Origin: Chromatiales bacterium
GTDB taxonomy: Bacteria > Pseudomonadota > Gammaproteobacteria > SZUA-140
Direction of reading: 5' to 3'
Length of the DNA stretch: 32,525 nucleotides
Assembly: GCA_031285245.1 (NCBI GenBank)
Contig: JAITWN010000165.1
Location: 1-32,525, forward strand
Part shown: positions 1 through 7,842 of the stretch, piece after piece
Position numbering within the stretch: the stretch's first letter is position 1
How the letters are laid out: every line of letters starts with the position of its first letter
The notes under the pieces: generated by a model
Database searches by the model: none
What the model was told of the DNA's origin: nothing
What the model saw: the letters and a program-made list of their open reading frames with translations, nothing else
Translations under genes and position numbers: made by a program

Positions 1-1
1 C

Positions 2-595
2 AAAGATATGGCGGGTAGTTGGACCACCGGGGGTATGAAAAACGGTATCTCGGTGTTCTTCGACAGTATCCGCGACGCCATGCAGATTGTTTCGCGCCAG
101 TCTGATGAAACCTTCAAGCTGGTACAGTCGATTTATAAGCGCTTTCACGATGATTACGGACTGCGCGTCACGCCACCGCGTATGTTTCCGGCGAAGAAGT
201 TCAGTGAAGAGCTCGATTTGCTTTATCTGAAGGCTGAAGAATTCCGCAACAGCCCAAGCACAACCATGACGGAACAGAGCTTCGTGGTGAAAAAATTCTT
301 CATTTCACTGGTAAGCCATGCCCGTAATATCTTCATCCAGGCGAACAAGGAAGCCGATGCTTGGCTGAAGGAACTGGTCAACCCATTGGTCGGCCAGATT
401 CAGGAAATGCTCAGCAGCACCGAACGGCACATGAAGACCCTGAGCAAAATAAGGGAGTCCAAGGACAATCTGGAAGCTCAGCTCAATGAGCTCCTAACTA
501 TCAGAGATACCGTGACCCAGCAGACCGCCAGCCTGCAGCAGATTCGATGGGCGCTGGAAAAGTGCACACCACCGTCCCAGCAGTCCTCAAACTAA
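2..595 (+). CDS. C-terminal part of a larger protein, probably dynamin-family GTPase (partial)
   Basis: The frame is open from base 2 to a TAA at 593-595, and the first ATG (base 8) has no ribosome binding site, so this is most likely the 3' end of a gene starting outside the window. The visible 197 residues contain no GTPase motif. They are mostly helical and charged, with a predicted coiled coil in the last third (about residues 140-185, rich in E, K, L, Q). A stretch around residues 95-130 (ARNIFIQANKEADAWL) recalls the stalk or C-terminal region of bacterial dynamin-like proteins. That assignment is from memory of the family and is tentative. Bacterial dynamins act at membranes in GTP-dependent remodelling or repair. 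The alternative is an unrelated coiled-coil protein. The next gene lies 165 bases downstream, with no obvious link. Confidence 0.55.
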   Translation, partial: KDMAGSWTTGGMKNGISVFFDSIRDAMQIVSRQSDETFKLVQSIYKRFHDDYGLRVTPPRMFPAKKFSEELDLLYLKAEEFRNSPSTTMTEQSFVVKKFFISLVSHARNIFIQANKEADAWLKELVNPLVGQIQEMLSSTERHMKTLSKIRESKDNLEAQLNELLTIRDTVTQQTASLQQIRWALEKCTPPSQQSSN

Positions 596-760
596 AGACT
601 TAAGCCGCCCGTTAGCCTTTGTTTCTTTGGAATTCTTTCACCCTAAGGCCAAGCGCCGCGCCCGACACCGGCGGCTTGCGCCTGCTGGGTTGATCCATTA
701 CACTAGTCCGCAATTCTTTTGATTGATCGCAGTTTAGAAACTAGAGGGAGGGCTCGTTTC

Positions 761-868
761 ATGTTCCCAGGTCTTTTGGTACCGATTGTTATCTTCTTTG
801 GCCTAGCTGTTTTTCTGTCGAGCTCTATCGCTGGGCGCGCACTGCAGAACGTCAAGAAGAAGTCTTAA
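761..868 (+). CDS. 35-residue single-span membrane peptide
   Basis: This short frame runs ATG to TAA and is preceded by a strong Shine-Dalgarno-like GAGGGAGG about 8 bases upstream. The product is MFPGLLVPIVIFFG... followed by a short basic tail (NVKKKS). It is one hydrophobic helix of about 20 residues with a positively charged C-terminus, so the N-terminus is probably outside. A perfect intrinsic terminator begins 17 bases after the stop, which marks this as a separately transcribed unit. It resembles in design the other very small membrane peptides of this locus (13913-14008, 10611-10742, 18176-18265) and the small accessory subunits of terminal oxidases such as CcoQ or CydX, but I see no sequence identity that proves a family. 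Function unknown. Confidence 0.55.
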   Translation: MFPGLLVPIVIFFGLAVFLSSSIAGRALQNVKKKS

Positions 869-885
869 AATACCGCTTGCGTCAG

Positions 886-918
886 AAAAACCCGGCCTCT
901 GAATGCCGGGTTTTTTTT
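886..918 (+). terminator. Intrinsic terminator after the 35-residue peptide gene
   Basis: A 6-bp perfect GC stem (CCCGGC at 891-896, GCCGGG at 905-910) with an 8-base loop is followed by eight T residues (911-918) and preceded by five A residues. The A tract on the other side means it could also work in the opposite direction. It separates the 35-residue peptide gene from the following oxidase-like gene. Confidence 0.88.
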
Positions 919-964
919 GGCGTTTTTCCGATTACTCTTCCCCACTCTCGCTCATGTTGTGGTC

Positions 965-1504
965 ATGCCTCAGGAAACTCCCGCACAGGATCTGCGTAAA
1001 CTCATCAAGTTCCTGATCGCCTCGGCGTTCTACTTTTTTGTTGGAACTGTCCATGGCGTCGCTCAGGTTATTCCTTCAGTGCGTATCTGGCTCGATTCGA
1101 TTGGCAGCCCCTACGGCGGCCCCGGTCACATGATCGATCCCTTAGCCCACGCCCATATCAACGTCGTCGGTGGTGTCGTGCTCTTGTGCATGGCAGTCAC
1201 TTATTACATGCTCACCACGCTGTCGAGGCGACCGATCTGGTCCATGCGGCTGGTCGATCATTCCTTCTGGTGGACCGCGCTCGGCGTTGCCGGCTTCTAT
1301 TCCACGCTGATGACCTTCGGCATTGTCGAAGGCAATATGCTGCTGCGTGGTGAAACCGAGGCTATCTATAAATTACACCGCTTCTACGGCCCCTTCATCG
1401 CTATCATCTCGACCGGGATGGGCGTGGGTTTTTGGCTGTTTTTTGCCAATATTTTCATGACAGCTAAATCCATTTACTCTACCCCCTCGTCCAAAACCGC
1501 ATGA
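965..1504 (+). CDS. Stand-alone four-helix protein matching the C-terminal quarter of heme-copper oxidase subunit I
   Basis: 179 residues with about four membrane helices. Helix 2 carries HAHIN (His62 and His64), the HxH pair that in cbb3 oxidases binds high-spin and low-spin heme. The first His is followed 18 residues later by YY (80-81) and 37 residues later by a His in DHSFWW. The CcoN-like protein of this window has YY and HFW at 18 and 38 residues after its own HxH. The protein lacks the copper-ligand helices, so it cannot be a complete oxidase. I chose ATG 965 because the frame opens earlier only with a TTG (917) lying inside the terminator T-tract. No clear ribosome site is visible. 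Its stop overlaps the next start (ATGA). It may bind b-type heme or be an electron-transfer or assembly partner of the neighbouring reductase. It is a distant paralogue of the product at 15897-16445. Confidence 0.75.
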   Translation: MPQETPAQDLRKLIKFLIASAFYFFVGTVHGVAQVIPSVRIWLDSIGSPYGGPGHMIDPLAHAHINVVGGVVLLCMAVTYYMLTTLSRRPIWSMRLVDHSFWWTALGVAGFYSTLMTFGIVEGNMLLRGETEAIYKLHRFYGPFIAIISTGMGVGFWLFFANIFMTAKSIYSTPSSKTA

Positions 1505-2034
1505 TACTCGAGTGCGGATGCCCGTCGACTTATCCAGACTGGCACCAGCAAGATGTTGATCTGGGCGGACGCTGCATACACCAGGTTTCGGTTCCTATGC
1601 TGCTGCATATGCCGATTGGCTACGATGCACAGCTACGCCGGCAACAGGACAATATCGATCGGCTTGGACTTGAGGAGACCTGGCCCGGTCTAGCGCTGGT
1701 CCGGACCGGCATGCTGCGCGGCAATATCACCCGACTGCTGGAAAACACGGAATCGCCCTCCCATCACGTTTCCTGGCTGCCGCGCCCTTATCAGGTCTAC
1801 GCTCATTTGCATCATGGTGGGCTTGGCAGCGTACGCCCTGCACTGCGCGATATGCAGGCTCGGCTGCTCGATACCGGACGCATGCCTGGAGAATTACTGT
1901 TGGGACACTTGACCTGCACACGATGTGCAGATCAGCGCGGTGGGGAAAAGATACTTCTGCTCAGGCAGTGGCGCGAAAGCGCCGTATTACGCAAACGCAG
2001 AGAAAAAACAACCGGCGCTAGCGTGAAACGCTGA
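1501..2034 (+). CDS. Hypothetical protein with paired cysteines, coupled to the four-helix oxidase-like gene
   Basis: 177 residues, soluble, with no signal peptide or membrane segment. It starts in an ATGA overlap with the preceding gene, so the two are probably translationally coupled. Cysteines occur as CxC at residues 5 and 7, a single one near residue 25 and a CTRC pair near 138-141. Together these could bind a metal, but no known fold is recognised. Histidines are frequent (HHVSW, HLHHGG), which also fits metal or heme handling. The C-terminal 35 residues are strongly basic. The last 17 bases overlap the convergent lipoprotein gene 2018-2392. A role connected with maturation or regulation of the membrane protein before it is inferred only from the coupling. 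Confidence 0.62.
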   Translation: MILECGCPSTYPDWHQQDVDLGGRCIHQVSVPMLLHMPIGYDAQLRRQQDNIDRLGLEETWPGLALVRTGMLRGNITRLLENTESPSHHVSWLPRPYQVYAHLHHGGLGSVRPALRDMQARLLDTGRMPGELLLGHLTCTRCADQRGGEKILLLRQWRESAVLRKRREKTTGASVKR

Positions 2035-2392
2035 CCGGAAACTCCAGCACTCGCTCTTCAAGCCGATCACGCAGATACACATAGAGCGTCTGATCGCCAG
2101 AATCCAGCCGTACTGCCCGCCGATATACACCGATGTTGCCATCCTGAATCGCTTGCTGCCAGGGCGCATCGGGCTTGCTACGCAGAGACACCACCAAATC
2201 TTTGGCCGGTAAGTGATCTGAATTAGTGGCCACGATCATGAATTCATTCATTCCTTGTCGCAGAGGAATCGGGCGAAATTCGATCGTGATATTGATATCA
2301 CCCCATTGCTGAGACGGCAATCTCGACTGATCTCCATCATTACCGCAAGCAAGCAACATCAGCATCACCAGCATGACGACGAAAATCCTCAT
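2018..2392 (-). CDS. FixH/YtkA-like lipoprotein, last gene of the respiratory operon
   Basis: 124 residues. The N-terminus MRIFVVMLVMLMLLAC is a lipoprotein signal with the lipid-modified Cys at residue 16. The mature part is an all-beta domain (INITIEFRPIPLRQGMNEF..., later YRRAVRLDSGDQTLYVYL) that resembles the FixH/YtkA fold, seen in CcoH of cbb3 clusters and in copper-trafficking proteins. I start it at ATG 2392, not further upstream, because that start directly precedes the signal peptide and overlaps the preceding cytochrome stop by 4 bases. No conserved Cu-binding His/Met cluster stands out. It would sit on the outer face of the inner membrane or be sorted to the outer membrane. Likely role: assembly or stabilisation of the oxidase. 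The family call is structural resemblance only. Confidence 0.72.
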   Translation of the reverse strand: MRIFVVMLVMLMLLACGNDGDQSRLPSQQWGDINITIEFRPIPLRQGMNEFMIVATNSDHLPAKDLVVSLRSKPDAPWQQAIQDGNIGVYRRAVRLDSGDQTLYVYLRDRLEERVLEFPVSVSR

Positions 2393-2703
2393 GCTGGATC
2401 TCTCGCATCCGCAGCATTGTGCTGGAGATAATCTAGGATCATGCGTAACTGCTCGGGCGGAATCGGCCCAATGCGGGTCGCAATCCTGCGTTGTTGCATA
2501 CGCGAAACGATCGCTGGCCACTCCGACGCAACGCGGCTACCCGACTGAGGCGCCGCGTGGCAACCACCACAATAATAGAGATACGCCTTCTGTGGCTCAT
2601 GCGGCGCATAATTTTCCTGCGCCGACGGAGGAGGTCCTTCAGAGGTACATGCCGCGAGCATCAGCGCACCAACAATTCCGACAACCGCTCTAGCCTGCAT
2701 CAT
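2389..2703 (-). CDS. Monoheme cytochrome c lipoprotein
   Basis: 104 residues. A signal ending LMLAAC (Cys19) marks a lipoprotein. One CGGCH motif (45-49) gives a covalent heme c. Downstream sequence is helical with Met69 as the likeliest sixth ligand, in a loop that lacks the usual MPxF form. The fold is a short class-I cytochrome ending in a helix (EQLRMILDYLQ). Gene starts overlap on both sides (2700 and 2392) in ATGA style, so it is an integral part of the twelve-gene unit 10498-2018. Being membrane-tethered on the periplasmic side, it is placed to pass electrons to a membrane reductase. The start may be 2703 or 2700, as two Met codons are adjacent. Confidence 0.86.
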   Translation of the reverse strand: MMQARAVVGIVGALMLAACTSEGPPPSAQENYAPHEPQKAYLYYCGGCHAAPQSGSRVASEWPAIVSRMQQRRIATRIGPIPPEQLRMILDYLQHNAADARDPA

Positions 2704-3161
2704 GGTTTGCCAGAAGCATCCTGCTTCGATTCGCTGCTCTCATCGCTTCTAGACTGCTTGTCGCTATCGAGTCTGCCCGCGATGTTGCTACCGTAGAACT
2801 GAACCATAAAATAAACAAAAGCACCGAAAACCAAGATATACGCGATCGCGGCACCAAAACCCCAATTGACCCACTCGCGCTCATATCCCGGGCGATCGCC
2901 CCAGAACGGAAAACTCAGACCTATCGCCACCAGAAACACCATGACGATAATCGCGATGAACCAGACTGGGACATTGCGCTGCGACTCAGGGATTCGGTCT
3001 ACCAGCTCCCAATCCTCAAGACCGCGCTTGGCGAGGCGCTCTTCATCCGAAGCATAACCAAAGTGATCATCCGGCTGCGCGCCCCACTCACTGTGCACCG
3101 GATCCAGATTGGGAGCGGGCTTCCCGCTTTCATCCTGAGATTGTTTCTCTTCGTCGCTCAT
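2700..3161 (-). CDS. Heme-less CcoP-N-like membrane protein (second copy)
   Basis: 153 residues, two membrane helices (about 65-83 and 101-122), polar charged ends. The segment before helix 1 (GLEDWELVDRIPESQRNVPVW) and the motif after it, FPFWGDRP (84-91), mirror the product at 10770-11405, which has VVW and FPLWGQRP at the matching spots. Both recall the N-terminal anchor of CcoP, whose typical form is an acidic stretch, then NPLPRWW and a helix. No CxxCH is present, so no heme c is bound. The protein probably docks a cytochrome to the core or replaces the CcoP anchor. It overlaps CcoG upstream by 4 bases and the cytochrome downstream by 4 bases. The C-terminal 25 residues are Ser/Asp/Lys-rich and probably disordered. 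Family assignment is inference from the paralogy and from CcoP resemblance. Confidence 0.7.
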   Translation of the reverse strand: MSDEEKQSQDESGKPAPNLDPVHSEWGAQPDDHFGYASDEERLAKRGLEDWELVDRIPESQRNVPVWFIAIIVMVFLVAIGLSFPFWGDRPGYEREWVNWGFGAAIAYILVFGAFVYFMVQFYGSNIAGRLDSDKQSRSDESSESKQDASGKP

Positions 3162-4501
3162 GCGCCTCCCTCAACCAGATGATGGACGCGGAAACTACGA
3201 CGCTCGCCATCTGGCGCGTTGAGATAAACCAAGAAAGGATGTAGCCCAGGCGCAAGACCAGCATTGATACGCAGATGGATATCCTTGCGACCGGCGCTCA
3301 AAAATTCGGCGTGATCCGCCTCTAACTGATAAGAACCCTCAGGCAGACCTTCGACGCTGACACTAATATCAACTGGCTGATAGAGCTTGCTCGCGATATT
3401 GATGCGGTAATCCCACTCGGCAGCATGCGCAGTCTCCGCGCGGTAAACCGTGTGTCGATAGGCATCATAAGACCACAAGCCCCAAGTGAACAACGCCACG
3501 CCAAACGCTGTCAGCATCGCTGCCCAAGGCGCACGCAACATCACCGAACCAACGTTGCCGCGTCGAGACGTCTGCGCGCCACTCTGCTCTCCGAACCCGA
3601 AACGCAGAAGACTATTGCCGGTCTTGCGCGCGCCGCGCACGGTGCTGCACGCAGTAATGCATTCACCACAGTTGATGCAGGCGTCATAAACCACCGTCTG
3701 CCGCGGATCAATGCCGATGAAGCAGGAGGTTTCGCAGAAATTACAACGCGCGCATTCATCCTGGTGGCTATTGTCATAGGCGATACGCAAGGTCTCACGT
3801 GTCTTAAAAGAATGCTGCCAAACACGATAGACACACATGAATCTGCACCAGAAGTGGCGCACAAACGCGATGTTGACGAACAGTATCAACACGAAGATGG
3901 TGTATATCCAATGCAGAGAGCCCGCGAGACGCTCATCGTGTTGGAACGTTACGAAATGCCACAGTTGTTCTGGAGAATAGAAATAGAACATCGGCACAAA
4001 CGCCGTCACCATTGCCGCGAGGAGAAAAACGCTACCGAGGATCGTCCAGTTGATCCACTTGTTTTTGCCAGAGGAAACTTTAATCGGCTTGCCATCCAGA
4101 CTGACCTCCGCGCGCTTACCAAGCAAGCGGTGCGTCATGTGATTAGCCCACTCAGCGAGCGTATTCTGCGGGCAGGACCAACCACAAAATGCTGTACCAA
4201 CTAGCGAATAAGTCATCACCAGCAGACTGGATAGCGCCAGCCATAAACCAATCACGATGTAGAAATCAGAAAACCAGATCTGCCGATCAAGGACAACGAA
4301 CGCACCATCCACCGGATCAATACGGAACAATCCGGAAACGGGGATCAGGATCGCAAGCAGAACTGTACCGATTTGGACTGCGCGGCGCCGGCTGTGCAAC
4401 TTGCGACCAGCCTTGGCATCCGCGCTGACAATGGGGATTTGCGACAGTGCCTTCGAGTAGTGCATGCCGCAAATACTAGCACGCGACGCATCATCTTTCA
4501 C
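3158..4501 (-). CDS. ccoG: CcoG/FixG/RdxA-type membrane polyferredoxin
   Basis: 447 residues. N-terminal membrane helices (about 43-60, 79-101, 150-170, 198-216) with CGWSCPQ (106-112) and FWCRFMC, typical of CcoG. Two 4Fe-4S motifs follow: Cys250, 253, 256, 260 and Cys275, 278, 281, 285. A fifth helix (about 325-343) leads to a periplasmic Ig-like C-terminal domain. CcoG is known to help cbb3 assembly, with a copper-reducing role reported. All motifs are intact and length is normal, a little shorter than the usual 470. The start is a GTG (4501) overlapping the upstream stop. An in-frame ATG at 4465 is possible, and neither has a ribosome site. Finding CcoG here supports a cbb3-type, copper-containing enzyme in the same operon system. 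Confidence 0.93.
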   Translation of the reverse strand: MKDDASRASICGMHYSKALSQIPIVSADAKAGRKLHSRRRAVQIGTVLLAILIPVSGLFRIDPVDGAFVVLDRQIWFSDFYIVIGLWLALSSLLVMTYSLVGTAFCGWSCPQNTLAEWANHMTHRLLGKRAEVSLDGKPIKVSSGKNKWINWTILGSVFLLAAMVTAFVPMFYFYSPEQLWHFVTFQHDERLAGSLHWIYTIFVLILFVNIAFVRHFWCRFMCVYRVWQHSFKTRETLRIAYDNSHQDECARCNFCETSCFIGIDPRQTVVYDACINCGECITACSTVRGARKTGNSLLRFGFGEQSGAQTSRRGNVGSVMLRAPWAAMLTAFGVALFTWGLWSYDAYRHTVYRAETAHAAEWDYRINIASKLYQPVDISVSVEGLPEGSYQLEADHAEFLSAGRKDIHLRINAGLAPGLHPFLVYLNAPDGERRSFRVHHLVEGGA

Positions 4502-7125
4502 GAACCGGGCACGCTACGCACAGCATCGCCAAGCTGGGTTGCAGTGCGCACTTCACGGTCGAGCGGATTGACCGCAGAAAGCCGGGAAAGATACTGCGCA
4601 GCGAGCTCAGCATCACCGGTATCACGCGCCATTTGCCACAACATCCGCAGCGTATCGGCATGATCAGGGCGTGCGCGTAACAATGCCTCAAGCACCTGAC
4701 GGCGCTGTACAAATGGAACGCCACCGAGACTCGAAAGAACATTGTCTGCCAGAGCGAACCCCACCCAGCGGTCTTGCGGGTTCACCTCGAAAGCCGAGCG
4801 AATGAGCCGCTGTGCATCCGGCATATCGCTATTGATGCTTGCCAACCATGCGCGCAAGGCCAAAGCAGAGCCACTATACCCGCGCTCAAAATGACGCTCG
4901 TCCGCCGCATCAACACCAAGCTCTTTCATAGCGCTAGCTAGCGATGGGCGCTGCTGCAACAGCCACGACAACACCACATCGAGCTCGATACCGCCACCAT
5001 AACGCGCATGGGGCAAGCCGAACTCGATACGCGGCCACCATTCATCCTGCATGGGCCCCTCTGCGATCACCACTCGGCCGCAGTAGCGGCCGAGCCAGGT
5101 CCACAGACCTTCGCCACCGGTTTGATCAGCGCTCTGCGCCGAGCTCTCAGCGGATATTCTTTCCTGGACTGCACGCAGTCGTTCACGTGCATCAACACCA
5201 GACAAGCCGCCGACCATGGCGATGCGAAATCCATCCATGAACATCGCCGCATCTGGGAACACGTGCTCAAAGCTGCGCAAAACCGTTTGCAACGATTCAA
5301 TATCGAATTGATTCAGTGCCAGCCACTGCACAAAAACACCGCCCGGCGCGAGACGTGCGCGAGCACGCTCGAACTGCTGCACGGAAAGCAGCGCACTGCG
5401 CCCCACCAGATCAGGATGAAAAACATCGCCGACGATGACATCAAAGCGAGCGCTACTGACGCTGAGATAACGCCGCGCGTCATCACGCACAATCGTCGCA
5501 TAATCGCCCACATTGCCATTCACCGGCTTAAACCATAAGCGCGCAGCTTCGATCGCCCCTGCGGACAGCTCAACCGCGACACGGTCGAGAGCCGGATACC
5601 CGAGAGAACCCGCTGCCGAGACACCGGTTCCAAGTCCGAGGAAAAGTATCGAGTGTGGATCTGGGTGCAGTAACAATGGCAAGCGTGCCTGATTTTTCTG
5701 CAACTCCACCGCGGCCTGCTCGCTAGACGCATCCATACGCTGCAAATCACTCAGCAGAAGACGCTGCCCATCAGACTGCTCGATCACATGAGTAATCGCC
5801 ATAGCATCTTCATAGCGATAGAGATCATGACTTTCTTGCTGAGCAGGCATAAGTTTGGAAACCGGGGGGAAAACAGCAACTGGCGAGGCGAGCACAAGAA
5901 CAACTGGTAGCGCGAGCCACGTTACTCGTGAAGCCCACACCATTGCAGCTACCAACAGCGCCACCGCACCGACCACTATCGTCGCTGGCGTCCCAATCGT
6001 CGGCACCAGCAACAGCCCTGCAACCAATGCACCCAGCGCCGCACCAATCGAATTGATTCCATACAACAAAGGACCATGCGCACTGCCGCCATAGCGCTGA
6101 CTTAATAACGGCAGCCAGGAACCGAGCACAAAGGTCGCTGGTAGCGTAACAACAGCGAGTATTATTCCCTCGCTCCACAACGCTGCGGCAAGCGTGGAAA
6201 ACTCCTGGCGCTGAGCCCATGAGGAAATCCAAGGCAACGCATAAAGACTTGCGATACCAGTAGCCGCAGCCAGCATTGGCAGTACAGACAACCAATGCGA
6301 ACTCCTCATATGGCGCGCCAACAAACTACCAAGGCCGATGCCAAACAGATAAACCGCAAGGATCACTGCCATCACATATTCGGTGCGCAGCAACACCATA
6401 CCGTAGAGGCGAGTCCAGCCAACTTCGAGCAGAATCGCTGCAGCGCCAACTACGCCATATGCAAATAGCGCCAGCAGTGGTAGCGATAGCGCATCCGCGC
6501 TAGAAAGTGCAGAAGTATGTTCAGTACGCGCCCCACTCCAAGCCAGCAACGCTGCACCTCCCGCGACCAGAAGTCCTAGTGCTGCAATCCAACCGATCGA
6601 TGCCGTCCAACCGAACGCAGGCAGCAGCCACAATGGCAACAAGGCTCCAATCGCTGCGCCACAAGCATTGAACCCATAGAGCCGACCCAGCGCATGCTCG
6701 TCATCCGCGCCCATCGCGCGCAAGATCATGGGGAAGCCTGCCCCCATGGCAATCGCTGGCAATAGCATGAGGAATAGTAGTGCGCCCCCCTGCAAGAACA
6801 ACCAGGCGCTGAGCGACACATCAGGAGCAAAAACAGTCAGCGCTTTTTCCGCGTACCCAAGCAGCCAGGGCAGCACCAAAGCATAGAGCGCGATGGAGCC
6901 TTCGATGAAGGAAAATATCAGTAGCGGCTGCCGGCGACGTCCTAGCCAGCGTATGGCGAGCAAGCTGCCAAGACCAAGGCCCGCCATGAAAGCCGCAATA
7001 GTAACAACCACGCCGAAGATGCTGACTCCAAACTGCATCGACAGCATGCGCGCCCACAACACTTCAAACGCCAGACTAGTCGCACCAGAACCAGCATAGA
7101 GTACCGGAAGCAAGCGTCTCACCAT
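4498..7125 (-). CDS. Fused membrane (MFS-like) / spermidine-synthase-like protein with C-terminal TPR region
   Basis: About 875 residues. The first 430 or so form roughly twelve membrane helices (opening LLPVLYAGSGATSLAFEVLWARML). A methyltransferase-fold domain of the spermidine synthase type follows, about 440-690, with the AdoMet-binding LFLGLGTG, then VAVELSAGAIEAAR and the acidic DVIVGDVFHP. The tail (about 750-870) is helical and TPR-like. Such fusions are widespread and mostly of unknown activity; a polyamine product has rarely been shown. ATG 7125 is preferred over GTG 7131, but the two differ by only two codons. It lies between a small membrane protein (68-base gap) and ccoG (4-base overlap), inside the respiratory operon. 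That is an unexpected place, so it may have an assembly or substrate-modifying role. Full length, no frameshift. Confidence 0.88.
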   Translation of the reverse strand: MVRRLLPVLYAGSGATSLAFEVLWARMLSMQFGVSIFGVVVTIAAFMAGLGLGSLLAIRWLGRRRQPLLIFSFIEGSIALYALVLPWLLGYAEKALTVFAPDVSLSAWLFLQGGALLFLMLLPAIAMGAGFPMILRAMGADDEHALGRLYGFNACGAAIGALLPLWLLPAFGWTASIGWIAALGLLVAGGAALLAWSGARTEHTSALSSADALSLPLLALFAYGVVGAAAILLEVGWTRLYGMVLLRTEYVMAVILAVYLFGIGLGSLLARHMRSSHWLSVLPMLAAATGIASLYALPWISSWAQRQEFSTLAAALWSEGIILAVVTLPATFVLGSWLPLLSQRYGGSAHGPLLYGINSIGAALGALVAGLLLVPTIGTPATIVVGAVALLVAAMVWASRVTWLALPVVLVLASPVAVFPPVSKLMPAQQESHDLYRYEDAMAITHVIEQSDGQRLLLSDLQRMDASSEQAAVELQKNQARLPLLLHPDPHSILFLGLGTGVSAAGSLGYPALDRVAVELSAGAIEAARLWFKPVNGNVGDYATIVRDDARRYLSVSSARFDVIVGDVFHPDLVGRSALLSVQQFERARARLAPGGVFVQWLALNQFDIESLQTVLRSFEHVFPDAAMFMDGFRIAMVGGLSGVDARERLRAVQERISAESSAQSADQTGGEGLWTWLGRYCGRVVIAEGPMQDEWWPRIEFGLPHARYGGGIELDVVLSWLLQQRPSLASAMKELGVDAADERHFERGYSGSALALRAWLASINSDMPDAQRLIRSAFEVNPQDRWVGFALADNVLSSLGGVPFVQRRQVLEALLRARPDHADTLRMLWQMARDTGDAELAAQYLSRLSAVNPLDREVRTATQLGDAVRSVPGS

Positions 7126-7199
7126 GCTCACGCGCGAAGCCCGCTCAGCGCATCACATCTCTCACACCACTTCGCATTGGGAAAAACGCGCACGACAAC

Positions 7200-7574
7200 T
7201 CAGAAGGGAAAAAACCAGACAATTGCCACCACAGCATGAACAATGGCAAGCGTCACGCTGAAGCCAGCAAAGATCGTATGGGCGACAAAGACCTTCTTGC
7301 CATAGATTGCCATTGCAACACCAAGCCCTGCCGCCGTCAGCAAACATATGAGCAGAGCAATCCCCATGACAAAAAGAATGAGATGTTTGCGCTGATCAGG
7401 AATCGCATTGCGCAATTCCGCCGCACGCTGCGCCTCGGTGAATGCTCTGATCACTTGCCCATCGCCGGAAGATTCTGCCGCGAGAACAGTTGCACCAGAG
7501 AAAGAGAAAAATAAAGGCATCATCACCAACACAAGGGTGATACAGCAAAATCTGAGCTGTGCCAAAAAACGCAT
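7200..7574 (-). CDS. Small three-span membrane protein of unknown function
   Basis: 124 residues. The start has a hydrophobic segment (9-32, ending VLAAES) that may be a cleavable signal. Two further helices lie at about 64-90 and 97-122. The last helix region holds AHTIFAG and IVHAVVAIVW, so there are two His residues 14 apart (the middle of one helix face), plus a His before helix 2 (KHLILFV). This arrangement could bind heme b but also occurs by chance. The soluble stretch between helix 1 and 2 is charged (EAQRAAELRNAIPDQRK). It follows the 85-residue protein by 10 bases and precedes the spermidine-synthase fusion by 68. No family recognised. Confidence 0.68.
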   Translation of the reverse strand: MRFLAQLRFCCITLVLVMMPLFFSFSGATVLAAESSGDGQVIRAFTEAQRAAELRNAIPDQRKHLILFVMGIALLICLLTAAGLGVAMAIYGKKVFVAHTIFAGFSVTLAIVHAVVAIVWFFPF

Positions 7575-7584
7575 GATGCTGTGC

Positions 7585-7842
7585 TTATCGCTGCTCGGCT
7601 TCGGGGTTCACTTGTTCTTGAGCCCCCTTTTCACTCTCAGGATGACGCAGCGTCCACCAATAAAGCACCGCCATCAAAATAAATGGCACCATCAATATCA
7701 GTAACAGGAAAATGAAGATATACCAGATGGTATCAATGGTGACATGCAGATAGCGGTAGCTATCGAATGCAAAAGCCGGCGCTGGTAATAAAGCCAATAG
7801 AACGAGCGGCCAACGTGACAGGAACTTCAACAACATGATCAT
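7585..7842 (-). CDS. Small membrane protein with signal peptide
   Basis: 85 residues. It begins with a likely cleavable signal (MIMLLKFLSRWPLVLLALLPAPAFA, cleavage after AFA at about residue 25), then a short exposed segment with YRYLHVTIDTIW and one strong helix (about 41-62) with a charged tail (RHPESEKGAQEQ...). The start ATGATC overlaps the stop of the SUMF1-like gene by 4 bases, and a second ATG lies two codons in. Only one mature helix remains, so it looks like a small subunit or assembly peptide. No family recognised. Its tight packing in the operon is the only evidence about its role. Confidence 0.7.
   Translation of the reverse strand: MIMLLKFLSRWPLVLLALLPAPAFAFDSYRYLHVTIDTIWYIFIFLLLILMVPFILMAVLYWWTLRHPESEKGAQEQVNPEAEQR

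Noticed and set aside
3425..4204. Open frame of about 260 codons on the plus strand opposite ccoG
   Set aside because: It is antisense to a protein with clear Fe-S and membrane motifs, has low-complexity composition and no ribosome site.
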